From Blakeslea trispora (taxonomy: Eukaryota; Mucoromycota; Mucoromycetes; Mucorales; Choanephoraceae): DNA of 64,000 nt. The DNA lies in contig JAIWNE010000038.1 in NCBI GenBank assembly GCA_025331445.1, forward strand, positions 62,001-126,000, given 5' to 3'. The notes below the pieces were generated by a model. The model saw only the letters and a list, made by a program, of their open reading frames with translations, made no database searches and had not been told where the DNA came from. Below, one piece after another: positions 55,367-64,000 of this stretch. The first letter of the stretch is position 1; each line of letters begins with the position of its first letter. Position numbers and translations under genes: made by a program.

Positions 55367-55599
55367 TGGCTAAACAAGTGATAGATCCTACCTTTGTAGA
55401 TTCTCTCCCTAGTCAACAAAAGCAAGGCTTGATGAAGACTCTGTTGAGTTCTTTAGGTATCAAGACACAAGAAAGTCAGACGATGGCTTCTACTCCTACT
55501 CCTACTGTTGATTATCCTCCTGCTGCTTATCCTTCTTCTTCTTCCTCAAGCATGCATTATATGCCTCCAAGAGATATTCAAAACAGAAAGCATGCTTAA
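55363..55599 (+). other. Probable out-of-frame C-terminal extension of SVP26
   Basis: It opens with ATG overlapping the SVP26 stop (TGATG) and encodes MAKQVIDPTFVDSLPSQQKQ followed by GLMKTLLSSLGI, then a Ser/Pro-rich tail. I expect this to be the natural cytosolic tail of the gene, one base out of frame. The alternatives are a 26-nt intron, which would be too short, or an independent reading. Confidence 0.5.
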
Positions 55600-55644
55600 A
55601 TGTAGATAGAATAAACTAGATTTTCTTTTTATTATCGAAAAACC

Positions 55645-58278
55645 TTAAAGTACATGAACACTACAGGCTGCTACAGTATCAGCATTGGGTCCTAAACCAT
55701 CCACAGCTATACTTGTAATCACAGGCATAGATAAAGTTGCCTTGGACAGTTCAGATATGACATGGTCTATACATGCTCTATCCGCCAAACCAAGCTTACG
55801 CTGGTGATAAACACGAACAGCAAGTACATCTTTCCATGTCTTTTCTACCTTTTGGAGTGACTTGTCTAAAGAGCAGATCAAGTCTCTAAACAAATGAGCC
55901 GAGTCTAAGGAAATATGAGACATGGATCATTGTTAATGACTGTCACTTACTGTTCATATGTGTCACTAGGGTAGTCATTTGTGGACGAATAAATACGCTT
56001 GTTTGAGCATTACCTAACTCTATTTCTTTTTTTTTTCTATGAGACACGCTATTCTATTTAGTGATATCTGTTTTTTTTTGTTTTTTACCAAAGGTGGGTT
56101 GTGTCAATTGTAATTGCTTTAGCTTATGAACAGTACTATCATCACTATCATCGCTATCATCATCATAGGCAACGAATGGTGCATACATCATCACTTGCCA
56201 TTCTACCATAGCACCCTTTGGAAGTGAAGGTACAGCAGCATACAAGGTGGGTGGTGGAGTACCTTGATGATAGGTATTCCAGGCAGCATGAGCTAATGGT
56301 AGATAGTCAGGATGGCTCACATAACAATGACAGAGTGCCACATTGGATTGTAAAGGTAAGTCAAGTACAGACACGATATTCTCCAAATTTCTTAAAGAAA
56401 GAGCTACTTCTTGAGTAAAGGATGGAGGTGAAGGTAGTTCAAGTGTAGTTGGTATAAGACCAATTTGACCTGCAATAAAGGCATGACCCCGAGTCTATAG
56501 AGAAAGAAAGGATCAGTATCAACCTATCCTCTTGTTCTCTCTCTCTCCTAAATACCTTACAATCACACTTTGAGAATAAGGTCCAATATTAGCAGGTGCC
56601 CAATAAGAGATACCTTGAACATGCATAGTCTCTCTCTTCACAGATGCCTCTGTCTTGATAGCCACTAAATCAATCTTGAGACGAGCATTGTCCTCTAAAT
56701 GACCACCTACAAGTGCACTAGTTTAAAAGAGTCAGGAAAAGACAAACATACAACAAAAGCCAAGCCCATCTATTGGTTACCGTGGAGAAGGATTGATGTC
56801 GAAAAAGGTTTGGTAGACAGCATTGATTCGACCAAAATCATTCATATCTCGAACAGACACATTGACTGTGACTACATCTTTCCAACATAAGCCCTTTTCA
56901 GCCAATCTATCTTGTACTAGTGTCATACACGCCTCTGTTTCTTCTTCGATACTGTTGAATGCATGAGGTTGATGATCGCTATAGGCTGTAGTGCCGCCAA
57001 GGACAAAGAAAGGTAAATGGTCATGGTAAGTAGCCGAGGATGATAGCTCAGGAAGATGGCCTAATGAAAGATTGTCACTGACACTAGGAGAAGAGATGCC
57101 CTCGACAGATGCTACAATAGCATCGTAAGAGGACCATGACTTCCAATCTTGAATGACTGTCTGACTGATATCCATTTCCTCTGCTGTCTTTTCAACCAGA
57201 GAACATGACTTAAACTTGAGATAAGCCACTTGAGCAAATGCATCGTCTGAATGAACGACAGTCTCTGTTTCTTCTCTAAAAAAATAGGCTGTCAATCAGG
57301 TGAAATCTAAAGTAAGAGGGAATCGACTTACACTACAATACGCTTTTTGAATAATGGACAATCAATGGTAAATGTCTCATATTCACCCCCTTCACCACAA
57401 ATATGTAAGTCATACATATCATGCTAATTTCGAAATAAACCCATTGTCAATCAACACTTGGACCATGTCTTTCCTTTACCATTTTACATAAATAAGGATA
57501 CATCTGACCAATGGATTTCCCGAGGTGAACAGGCTTTAATCCGATAGCAGCTATTTTGATGAGAATAGCATTTACACCTGCGTTTGCCATTTCAAACAAA
57601 AGCTCTTGTTGCTCTCTTCTCCAAAGATAAGCAAATGAAGTCAAACCAAGTCTATGACAACTATAGAGAAAAGAGACATATGAATACCTTTATACACACA
57701 CATAAGAAAACGGAACTTACACATGCTCTACACGAACACGTTGATAATTGGATAAAATGGCGCCTACAGATACACCTTGAATATCAGGATGATCTTTCTA
57801 AAAGAATCAGTTAGACTAAAGTAAAGTGAAACAAGGTCCCCTATTTCATTACCAACACTTCAGATAACAACATGTAAAGATCCTCTGTTTCATCATTAGC
57901 TGTCACTGTATAGTCTGATCCTTGAAGAACAGATCCGCCCAAGATTTCCCTTCGATATAAAGGTAGATCCATACATTCTGAATAAAGATGAATGGCATCA
58001 TGGCCTACTGTTTGATACATGAAACTATCGAGTTCATCTAAACAAAAAAAATGTGAGTATGTCGCCAGTCATTTCTTCTTCTTTTTTTTTTCCTTTACTT
58101 GCCTTTGCCAGAATGACTAGGAGGTTTAAGGTTGGCAAGTGCAACGATCTCATGACCGTTGGCCACACATTGCATCATGTTGTAGCAACTATCTTTTCCA
58201 CCACTAAGCTACATGTAAGTCATTTAAAAAAAGGAGAGAGAGTGTGGGAGTTTACCTAATCAAGGCTACAATCTTCAT
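55645..58278 (-). CDS. DPH6: Diphthine-ammonia ligase (Dph6) with C-terminal RidA/YjgF-like domains
   Basis: Catalyses the last amidation step that makes diphthamide on elongation factor 2. About ten exons lie on the minus strand. The N-terminal ATP-pyrophosphatase domain starts MKIVALISGGKDSCYNMMQC, with the PP-loop SGGKDS rebuilt over the first intron. It continues with SFMYQTVGHDAIHLYSECMDLPLY, LSEVLKDHPDIQGVSVGAILSNYQRVRVEHV, LTSFAYLWRREQQELL and LHICGEGGEYETFTIDCPLF, all diagnostic. After VVHSDDAFAQVAYLKF come two YjgF-like domains (EEETEACMTLVQDRLAEKGL..., SYWAPANIGPYSQSVI, RGHAFIAGQIGLIP), the arrangement of full-length yeast Dph6. The tail (LGPNADTVAACSVHVL) ends at 55645. It converges with the SVP26 gene, 45 bp from the extended frame. 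Confidence 0.93.
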
Positions 58279-58803
58279 AGTGATCTAGTGATAAAGAAAG
58301 AAAAACACATCTTTTAGCCAAAAACAGCGTTGAAAGTTTTTCTTTTTTTTTTGGTAAATGACATTCACTCCGCATAAAAATTGATTTGAATGGTGTCATC
58401 TTTGAAAAAAGATCCTTTAACATAGGGACCACCATAAAAGAATTCTATCGGACCGCCAGTAGTACAATATATTTCTATGGTTGGATAATACTATAAGCCG
58501 ATAGAAATGTACTTTCGAATAAAGTATTGATGGCTGTACTAACTGACTAGTATGGATCAGAGAGCTTTAAGATACTATGGCGGTAGTACGCAATAAACAA
58601 AAGAAGTAGTGGCAGTAGTACACAATTTTGAACATGTAGATAATTGTGCTGGTGAAGGAGTCATGTTTTTCAATTTGTAGATAATAACATTTAATGCATA
58701 ACAAAGTAAACGAATTCAATGGGTTATTATCCAAGTAAAAAAATGAAGAGAAAGCAATGAGTCAGTATGTTGGAGCTTTAAATTTTGATTTTACTCTACG
58801 TAC
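58279..58803. other. Intergenic region with repeated GTAGTAC motifs
   Basis: A 9-bp inverted repeat TTCTATCGG/CCGATAGAA (58443-58451 with 58498-58506) lies here. So do three related 15-mers of the form GCC/GGC-A/G-GTAGTAC-CAAT near 58455, 58579 and 58609. This looks like a worn small mobile element. Confidence 0.4.
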
Positions 58804-59559
58804 TTAATTTTTACCTTTAGGGAACTGTCCCCATTTATTCCAGTAAACTCGGAAATTTTTCTTCTTGCCATCAATGGCAAAATAGAGTATGTTTACTGCA
58901 GGATTAGAGGTATGATCATTCTTCATTCTTGAAGCGCCCCAATGTGTCTGATCTATATTTTGTAGATGCAAAGGAGATGGCTTGTTTGATAGCTTGATAG
59001 GAAGCTCCAATGGTAAGAATGTCATAGCAGGATTCCATTCGCTTTCAAAGCTAGGAGACGAGTAAACATAGATTGGTGCAGAAACAGCATCAGCTAAAAT
59101 CTGTACAAAATCTGGAGAGTTAAGCCAGTATTTCGTCCCTGCTATTTTGGACTGTATATGTGGTTTTGGATGTTTTTTATCTAAAGAAGCATCATTTTCA
59201 TCAATCTCACTGTCACCAATTCTTTTACTTCTCGCTGTCACCAATTCTTCCGTTGTCGGACCTATGCCGCAAGTGATTTTGTCCTCTGCATCTTTTACAT
59301 CTATGCCAAAGGACTTCTCATAAACTTCTCGGTTCCTTTTTAATGCCTTTAGCATTTCTTGTTTGATAATGGGATAAAGCCCCTCATTTCCATGAACAAG
59401 AAAGCTTGCACTGCGGAAGTCACAATGACCATCACCGACAGGATCGTATGCCTCAGAGACATCACTTCTAGGAATACCAGAGTGAATGTCAAAGGGGAAA
59501 TATGCCTCTTGAAGCCTAGGTCTTACAAAAGTTCGACTTCGCTTCTTGGGGATATTCAT
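58804..59559 (-). CDS. OTU-type cysteine protease domain protein
   Basis: A single exon of 251 residues. The OTU core opens with DPVGDGHCDFRSASFLVHG, giving the catalytic Asp/Cys motif GDGxCxFR. It continues LYPIIKQEMLKAL and, 120 residues later, FVQILADAVSAPIYVYSS and IDQTHWGASRM with the catalytic His. The spacing is wider than in compact OTUs because of a charged insert (SKRIGDSEIDENDASLDKKHPKP). No transposase, ubiquitin-binding or other domain is attached. OTU genes of this kind are often spread by, or derived from, transposons in fungi. No inverted ends were found here, and G/C content is ordinary. Activity is likely if expressed; the target is unknown. Confidence 0.75.
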   Translation of the reverse strand: MNIPKKRSRTFVRPRLQEAYFPFDIHSGIPRSDVSEAYDPVGDGHCDFRSASFLVHGNEGLYPIIKQEMLKALKRNREVYEKSFGIDVKDAEDKITCGIGPTTEELVTARSKRIGDSEIDENDASLDKKHPKPHIQSKIAGTKYWLNSPDFVQILADAVSAPIYVYSSPSFESEWNPAMTFLPLELPIKLSNKPSPLHLQNIDQTHWGASRMKNDHTSNPAVNILYFAIDGKKKNFRVYWNKWGQFPKGKN

Positions 59560-60589
59560 GTGATGGGTAGCATCATTGCTCTTTCTTTTCTTTTATCATT
59601 TATTGAATGTTTGTTGAATTTGGCACATTTGCCCAAAGATTCTTACTTGCTCATCAATATGGTTTATTTGCTAGATAATCTGACACATAAGTACTATATT
59701 CTTTTACTGGTCAAACACAATCAGTGGTACTATCTTGGTTATTCAGAGCAATTGTGTTATTTTTATGAAAATTTTCTTTAGCTACACTCGAGTATCATCC
59801 GATTTGACTACATTCCCAATAGTACTCATACGCAAAGTCATTCGCTTGTGATCTCGGCATTTATAAACACTGATGTCGAGATCCTCACTGGTTCTTTTCC
59901 AACACTGTAACTAGAAGAGAAAACAAAGATCGTTTTAGTCTTGGTTCTATGCATAATGCTTAAGTCATAACACGGATCATTTTGGTTTTTTTTTTTTTTC
60001 AGAATATAGCCAGCTTTGACTGTTTAACCATTCACTGTAAGAAAACAAGTCTAAAAAAGAGATTAACCTTGGTGGAGTGACAACTTCAAACAAACTAAAC
60101 CTCTCGTTAGTTGACTTTTGAAAACAAAAGAGTTTGTGATGCTCATAAATAGAATAAGAGAGCAGATTAGGAGCCTTTCAAATTCTTGGGCATAAAAAAG
60201 AACTTGAAGCGGAGTCTATGCGCACTGACCAACGTCTTGAAGTGGTTGGACAAGTATCACTATAATCCATGCTTTTTTGAAAAGGAGTTTGTTTATTGAA
60301 GTAAAGTAAATGTCAAGGAAATCTGCATCCTTTCTTTGTAGCTCTTTACTCTTTCTTGCTTTTCTTGCTTTTCTTGCTTTTCTTGCTTTTCTTGCTTTTT
60401 CTTACAAACCAATCAGCGAAAAGAGCGAAAATAGCGCAAGATACAAACTGGTGGGAATAAAGCAAAAAGCAAGTCCCATCAAGGACTGCTAGAAAAATTT
60501 AGCAGTCAAAATAGCATGTGATTTGGTCTTGTCAAAAAAGATATAAAAAGGGACCTTTTCCCTCTTGTTTTTTGTTTCTTTATCCTAAC
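59560..60589. other. Intergenic region with a 9-bp tandem repeat
   Basis: A frame on the plus strand at 59605-59781 is only an A/T-rich shadow continuing from the OTU antisense side. The tandem repeat is listed separately. No gene recognised. Confidence 0.4.
60351..60404 (+). repeat. Tandem repeat of CTTGCTTTT
   Basis: About five and a half copies of a 9-mer, giving a (LAF)n frame in translation. Confidence 0.85.
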
Positions 60590-61010
60590 TCTGATTATAG
60601 TACGTTTGGGACTGGGCAGCTCTCTAGCTGTGATAGTAACGCGGACTGATGAGTCGAGCTCTGCCAAGTTTCTAATGATCGACTTCATTGTTGTGAAGGA
60701 ATTTCGCTTGAGTATGTTTGTTCATTGTTGGGCAGCTGCATACACCTGATCTCTTAAAAATGGTTATGTATCGTCTTCGGCGACGCACTTAGTTTCCTTC
60801 CCGTGAAGCGCTAAGTATGCAAGTTAACCGGAGGATGACGATGATTGTTATTGCACTCCCTTTGAACAGGGATCCGCCTCATGATCATTGCTGTATGGTA
60901 GCGCTGCACGGGACAGCATGCCATACTCAATGTGAGCCGGCGTATTATATATTGCCTTCTTTTCCTTCCTTCTTGGGAGGTTTTGGCACTGACTTCGGTT
61001 GGTGTGTATA
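60590..61010 (+). ncRNA. Possible structured non-coding RNA
   Basis: The tract is visibly richer in G+C than its surroundings, has no long coding frame on either strand and contains strong local stems. One is GTATGG/CCATAC enclosing GCTG/CAGC at about 60895-60935; another is CGTC-TTCGGC-GACG at about 60773-60786. A TATA-like stretch (GATATAAAAAGG, about 60539-60550) lies about 50 bp upstream, as in polymerase II or III small RNA promoters. TGATGA and CTGA boxes occur but do not sit in a terminal stem. It does not match U1-U6, U3, RNase P, MRP or SRP RNA by eye. Confidence 0.3.
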
Positions 61011-62636
61011 CTTAATGAAAATGAAAATTATTATAATCTAAGGGGAGAAAAAAAAAAGGGAATACATTAAGCTTTTTTTTTATTCTTCATGGATAACATT
61101 GGTATATGAATACCAGTCACTCAGATACTATACCTAGTTGTATGTTTGAAATAAAGTAGACAAAACTCGACTCAAGCAGCAAGTTGTGTTTGCTGATTTA
61201 AGGGTTTAGATTCTTTGCCAAAAACCTTGAGATTTGTAGAATGAAAGAAGAAATAAGGCAATGTTCAATAACAGAAATCATGTTTTTTGCTGTGTCACCC
61301 AAATGAACATAGTCAACAGATTGATTTTTTTCTGTTCTTTCTTGATTTTGAAAGTCTTGTGTATGCATCCTCAGCACTTGAAAGCAAAGATATGCAGGAA
61401 AACCATTATTAGCTGTTTTATGCAATGCTGAGTAGTTCAAAAAGCGTCAGTTGGTACTTGAAAGTACCTTGCAAAAACGATAATTTAGTGGCTATTCGAT
61501 ATAAGGATAATGTGATGAATCAGTTCAATTTTTTACTTGCAAAAAAACAAAAACAAGAGTTGTAGTTTTCTATAGAATTTGAAACTTGCAGGTTATAGTC
61601 TGCAAGACTGTATTTACATTTTTCTTTTTAAAAATAAAACAAAACAAGAGAATGATGGTATGTCTAGTTTAATCTCCAATCCCTGATAGAGTCCATCAAC
61701 GCACAATATTCTGGGCCAGTTACATCCTCTAAAAAAGAAGCAATCTGTTAAAAATCAATGCTGCTTCATAAAGCACTCTACTTGGTTGCCTGAACTAGAG
61801 GTGTTACCAACCAAGCCATAGGTCTTGACAAGACACTCCCATGAAAAGGGAGTGACAATTGAGAAACGGCCCTTGAAGTCATCTCTTGGCATCTCTCACT
61901 ATCGTTCGTAAGCAATTTGAGTTATAGATCTACATAGTGCGTTTTTCCAACATCACCCCCGGTTTCTCCAAGCTAATGACTGTTACAAGCCTGTTTAAGT
62001 TGAATGTTACTTGAAGTTGCATTCTGATCAATACCAATGGAAAGCTTTTCTGCATCTGCAGAAGTCAAGTTGGTTTTGCGACCTTCTGCAGAGCTCACCA
62101 GACTGGCTTCATCGAGTAAATGCTTGTGCTTGTATGCATCTTTGTTCTTTGGCGATACAAGATCAAATCCTTTATTCTTTTTCACTTGAAGTGTCACTTT
62201 TAAGAATAATCAAACTTGCAGCTTAGTCTGATTCTTTGCTTATCAATTGGATTGGTTCTCTAGTGTTGCGATATGATTCAGCCTTCTTGCAAATCAAAAC
62301 TAATCTGTTCTTTTCTGATCGATGGGTTATCAATGTAAAGTTATTTTTTTGTAGCATATTCAATGAGCAAGGTTCTGAAACCGTATGCCAGAGAGGCACG
62401 CTCGTAGTAATTTCCTTGACACATATGTGGCTGCATTGCCCATATAGGAGCTTGATTGCTTGTTGACAACTAGTATCAAAATATGATGCACCATCCTCTC
62501 TCTCTCTCTTTTTTTTCGATATACCAATCATATGTATGAATGCAATAAAAAAAAGAACATTTATGAATATACAACAAAATGATTGAACAAAAACAAAAAG
62601 GTAATACAAAAGAGATACAATAAACAGACTCTCTCT
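61011..62636. other. Gene-poor region with possible gene fragments on the minus strand
   Basis: Minus-strand frames at 62197-61973 (GFDLVSPKNKDAYKHKHLL and SSAEGRKTNLTSADAEKLS) look protein-like. A piece after an acceptor-like TTTTTTAG at about 61730-61670 (GPEYCALMDSIRDWRLN, stop) could be a last exon. Another frame is at 61440-61198. No family was recognised and no full gene could be built. Confidence 0.3.
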
Positions 62637-64000
62637 CTAAGCGGTTTCGATATGACAATGCTGTGCTTCTTTTTCAGAAAGATTTAAACTGTCTGAAGAT
62701 TCCATACTTTTTGTCTGATGATGATCGTCCAGATCTTTGTTGGTAGTTTCTGGCATGAAAAATGAAATAAACAAGAAACCAACCAAGTTAATGACTGCAA
62801 ACACGACAAAGCTGTAGGTACCAAGATGCTGATCCATGTGTGGCCATATGGTGTTGATGATAAAGTTAAAGAGCCAATTGGATGAGTTGCCAAGAGCAGA
62901 ACCAGCAGCCAGAGCATGCATAGGCAGCAATTCTGGTGCAAGCATCCAAGGAATAACACCACAACCCATACTGTAAGTACCTGTGAATAGAACAGCAGCA
63001 GCAATCGCTAGACCACCAATACCCTGTGTGCCTTGAGCATTTCGTAAAGTGGCACCTAGGACCATCATGACAGAGGCAATACAGGTGCCGCCAGTAGAAA
63101 TCATCATAAATCCCTTTCGACCTACCCTATGCATAAAGATTACAGCAATCAAGGTGGCAATGATATTCACAGCTCCATCAGCCAAGGTGATATTGGTAGC
63201 CAAGGTAGCATCGTCAAAGATGGCAGTAAAGAAACCTACGGAATAGACCGAGATAGGACCTATACCACCAATCTGATTATAGGCTTGAGCTACAATCACA
63301 ATCACCGTATTCCATGTCACCTGCCTATCTTTACAAGACACAATGTCCCATATCGACATCTCTTGTTGAGTACGCGCGGCTTCCTGTTGACGTGCTAACA
63401 TAAGTGCATGAAATTCTTGTTCAGTGTCTGCTCCTGCACGCAACTTGTTTAGTGCCATACGTGCTTTGTCGTATTGCTTATTGGCACAGAGACGACGAGG
63501 ACATTCAACTGTAAAAACGTACAAGAGCACCAGCTGAACAGTAGCCAGGATCGTGGGAATGGCCCATAAGTAACGCCATTGGTTCATGTAACGACCAGAG
63601 AGTTGTGTCAATAGGATGCCTGCATTCAGAAACAGTTCAAAGAGAGAACCAAGGGCACCTCGGCTCTTGTTGGTAGAGATTTCAGATACATAGATGGCAA
63701 CAGAGGAACCACACATGCCAGAGGCTATACCCACAAAAGCGCGGCCTACCGAATACATACCGAGATTGATGGCACAAGCAGATAAAATGCCGCCCACAAT
63801 CATCCAAAAGCAGGATATCATGATATTGTCTCTTCGACCAAACCATACGTTTAAATATTTACTGGCTATACTACCAAAGAAACCACCTATAGCATAAGCA
63901 CCTATCGTATAGCCCCTTTTTTTTTTGAAAGACAATAGTATCAGTTACTTTACTTTTCGTCTCACATCTGAATCACTTACCATGTATAGCTGTCCATGGG
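62637..64000 (-). CDS. MFS sugar transporter, 5' part beyond the window
   Basis: Partial gene on the minus strand. An exon end at 64000-63981 reads PMDSYTW. A 65-nt intron follows and the main exon 63915-62637 starts GYTIGAYAIGGFFGSIASKY. It shows the signatures of sugar porters: WFGRRDNIMI (D/N-R-x-G-R-R type loop), VGRAFVGIASGM, SVAIYVSEISTNKSRGALG (P/A-YVSEI), QLSGRYMNQWRYLWAIP, VECPRRLCANKQYDKARMAL (PESPRWL-like), AQAYNQIGGIGPISVYS (QQ-TG-N-like), MHRVGRKGFMMI and FMPETTNKDLDD (PETKG-like). About ten membrane spans are visible; the first one or two are missing. The Gln-Gln of hexose carriers reads AQAYNQ here, so substrate choice is open. The tail is hydrophilic. Confidence 0.9.

Noticed and set aside
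60640..60680. CTGATGAG motif resembling a hammerhead ribozyme core
   Set aside because: The required second stem followed by GAAA is absent, and no flanking stems form the three-way junction.

Overview
The window is nuclear DNA of a filamentous fungus, most probably an early-diverging one of the Mucorales type. The reasons are AT-rich intergenic DNA with long A/T runs, many short GT-AG introns of about 45-75 nt, single-copy eukaryotic housekeeping genes, a decayed LINE, and a multi-exon protein of a kind I associate with Mucorales. The species cannot be fixed from the sequence alone. There is no bacterial, organellar or CRISPR-like content.

Layout. 1-4.6 kb: cyanase, mitochondrial malate dehydrogenase and a PfkB-type (pseudouridine-kinase-like) sugar kinase. 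4.6-13.4 kb: an accessory island with a dead Tc1/mariner-type element (TA target site), a degenerate LINE C-terminus, a large multi-exon gene broken at a GAA tract, a 376-bp foldback element with identical 130-bp arms, and a solo copy of the mariner end. 13.4-24 kb: a compact block with PP2A B56, a ZNF830-like protein, a Nop13-like nucleolar RRM protein, a PPIL1 cyclophilin, a small PLDc_N membrane protein, a secreted kelch protein and an intronless GH28 polygalacturonase. 24-37 kb: gene-poor, with an RPA32-like gene, a 50-aa Cys-motif micro-gene and a complete but inactivated 2.7-kb DNA transposon with matched inverted ends. 37.4-49.3 kb: very dense, with GART (ADE8), SRP72, PRP22, an EEF1A-type methyltransferase, CZIB/DUF866, RPL31 and a Nab3-like RNA-binding protein. 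51.8-64 kb: a membrane-anchored kelch paralogue, SVP26/TEX261, DPH6, an OTU-type cysteine protease, a GC-richer structured tract that may be an RNA gene, and the 3' part of an MFS sugar transporter running off the right edge.

How the genes relate. Several encode parts of shared machineries: RNA processing (PRP22, PPIL1, ZNF830-like, Nop13-like, Nab3-like), protein targeting and translation (SRP72, RPL31, DPH6, the possible eEF1A methyltransferase) and secretory traffic (SVP26). They are independent transcription units. Divergent pairs share promoters of 142 bp (ZNF830/NOP13) and 328 bp (SRP72/PRP22), and convergent pairs leave as little as 19 bp (PRP22/methyltransferase).

The most notable observations are the TA-flanked transposon whose transposase begins its catalytic core with an HDEST motif, the perfect-arm foldback element, two coding genes with one-base frame problems (a GAA tract, and a TGATG stop/start overlap in SVP26), and strongly structured introns in PPIL1 and RPL31. 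Exon boundaries were read by eye from splice consensus and frame continuity, and no database search was possible.
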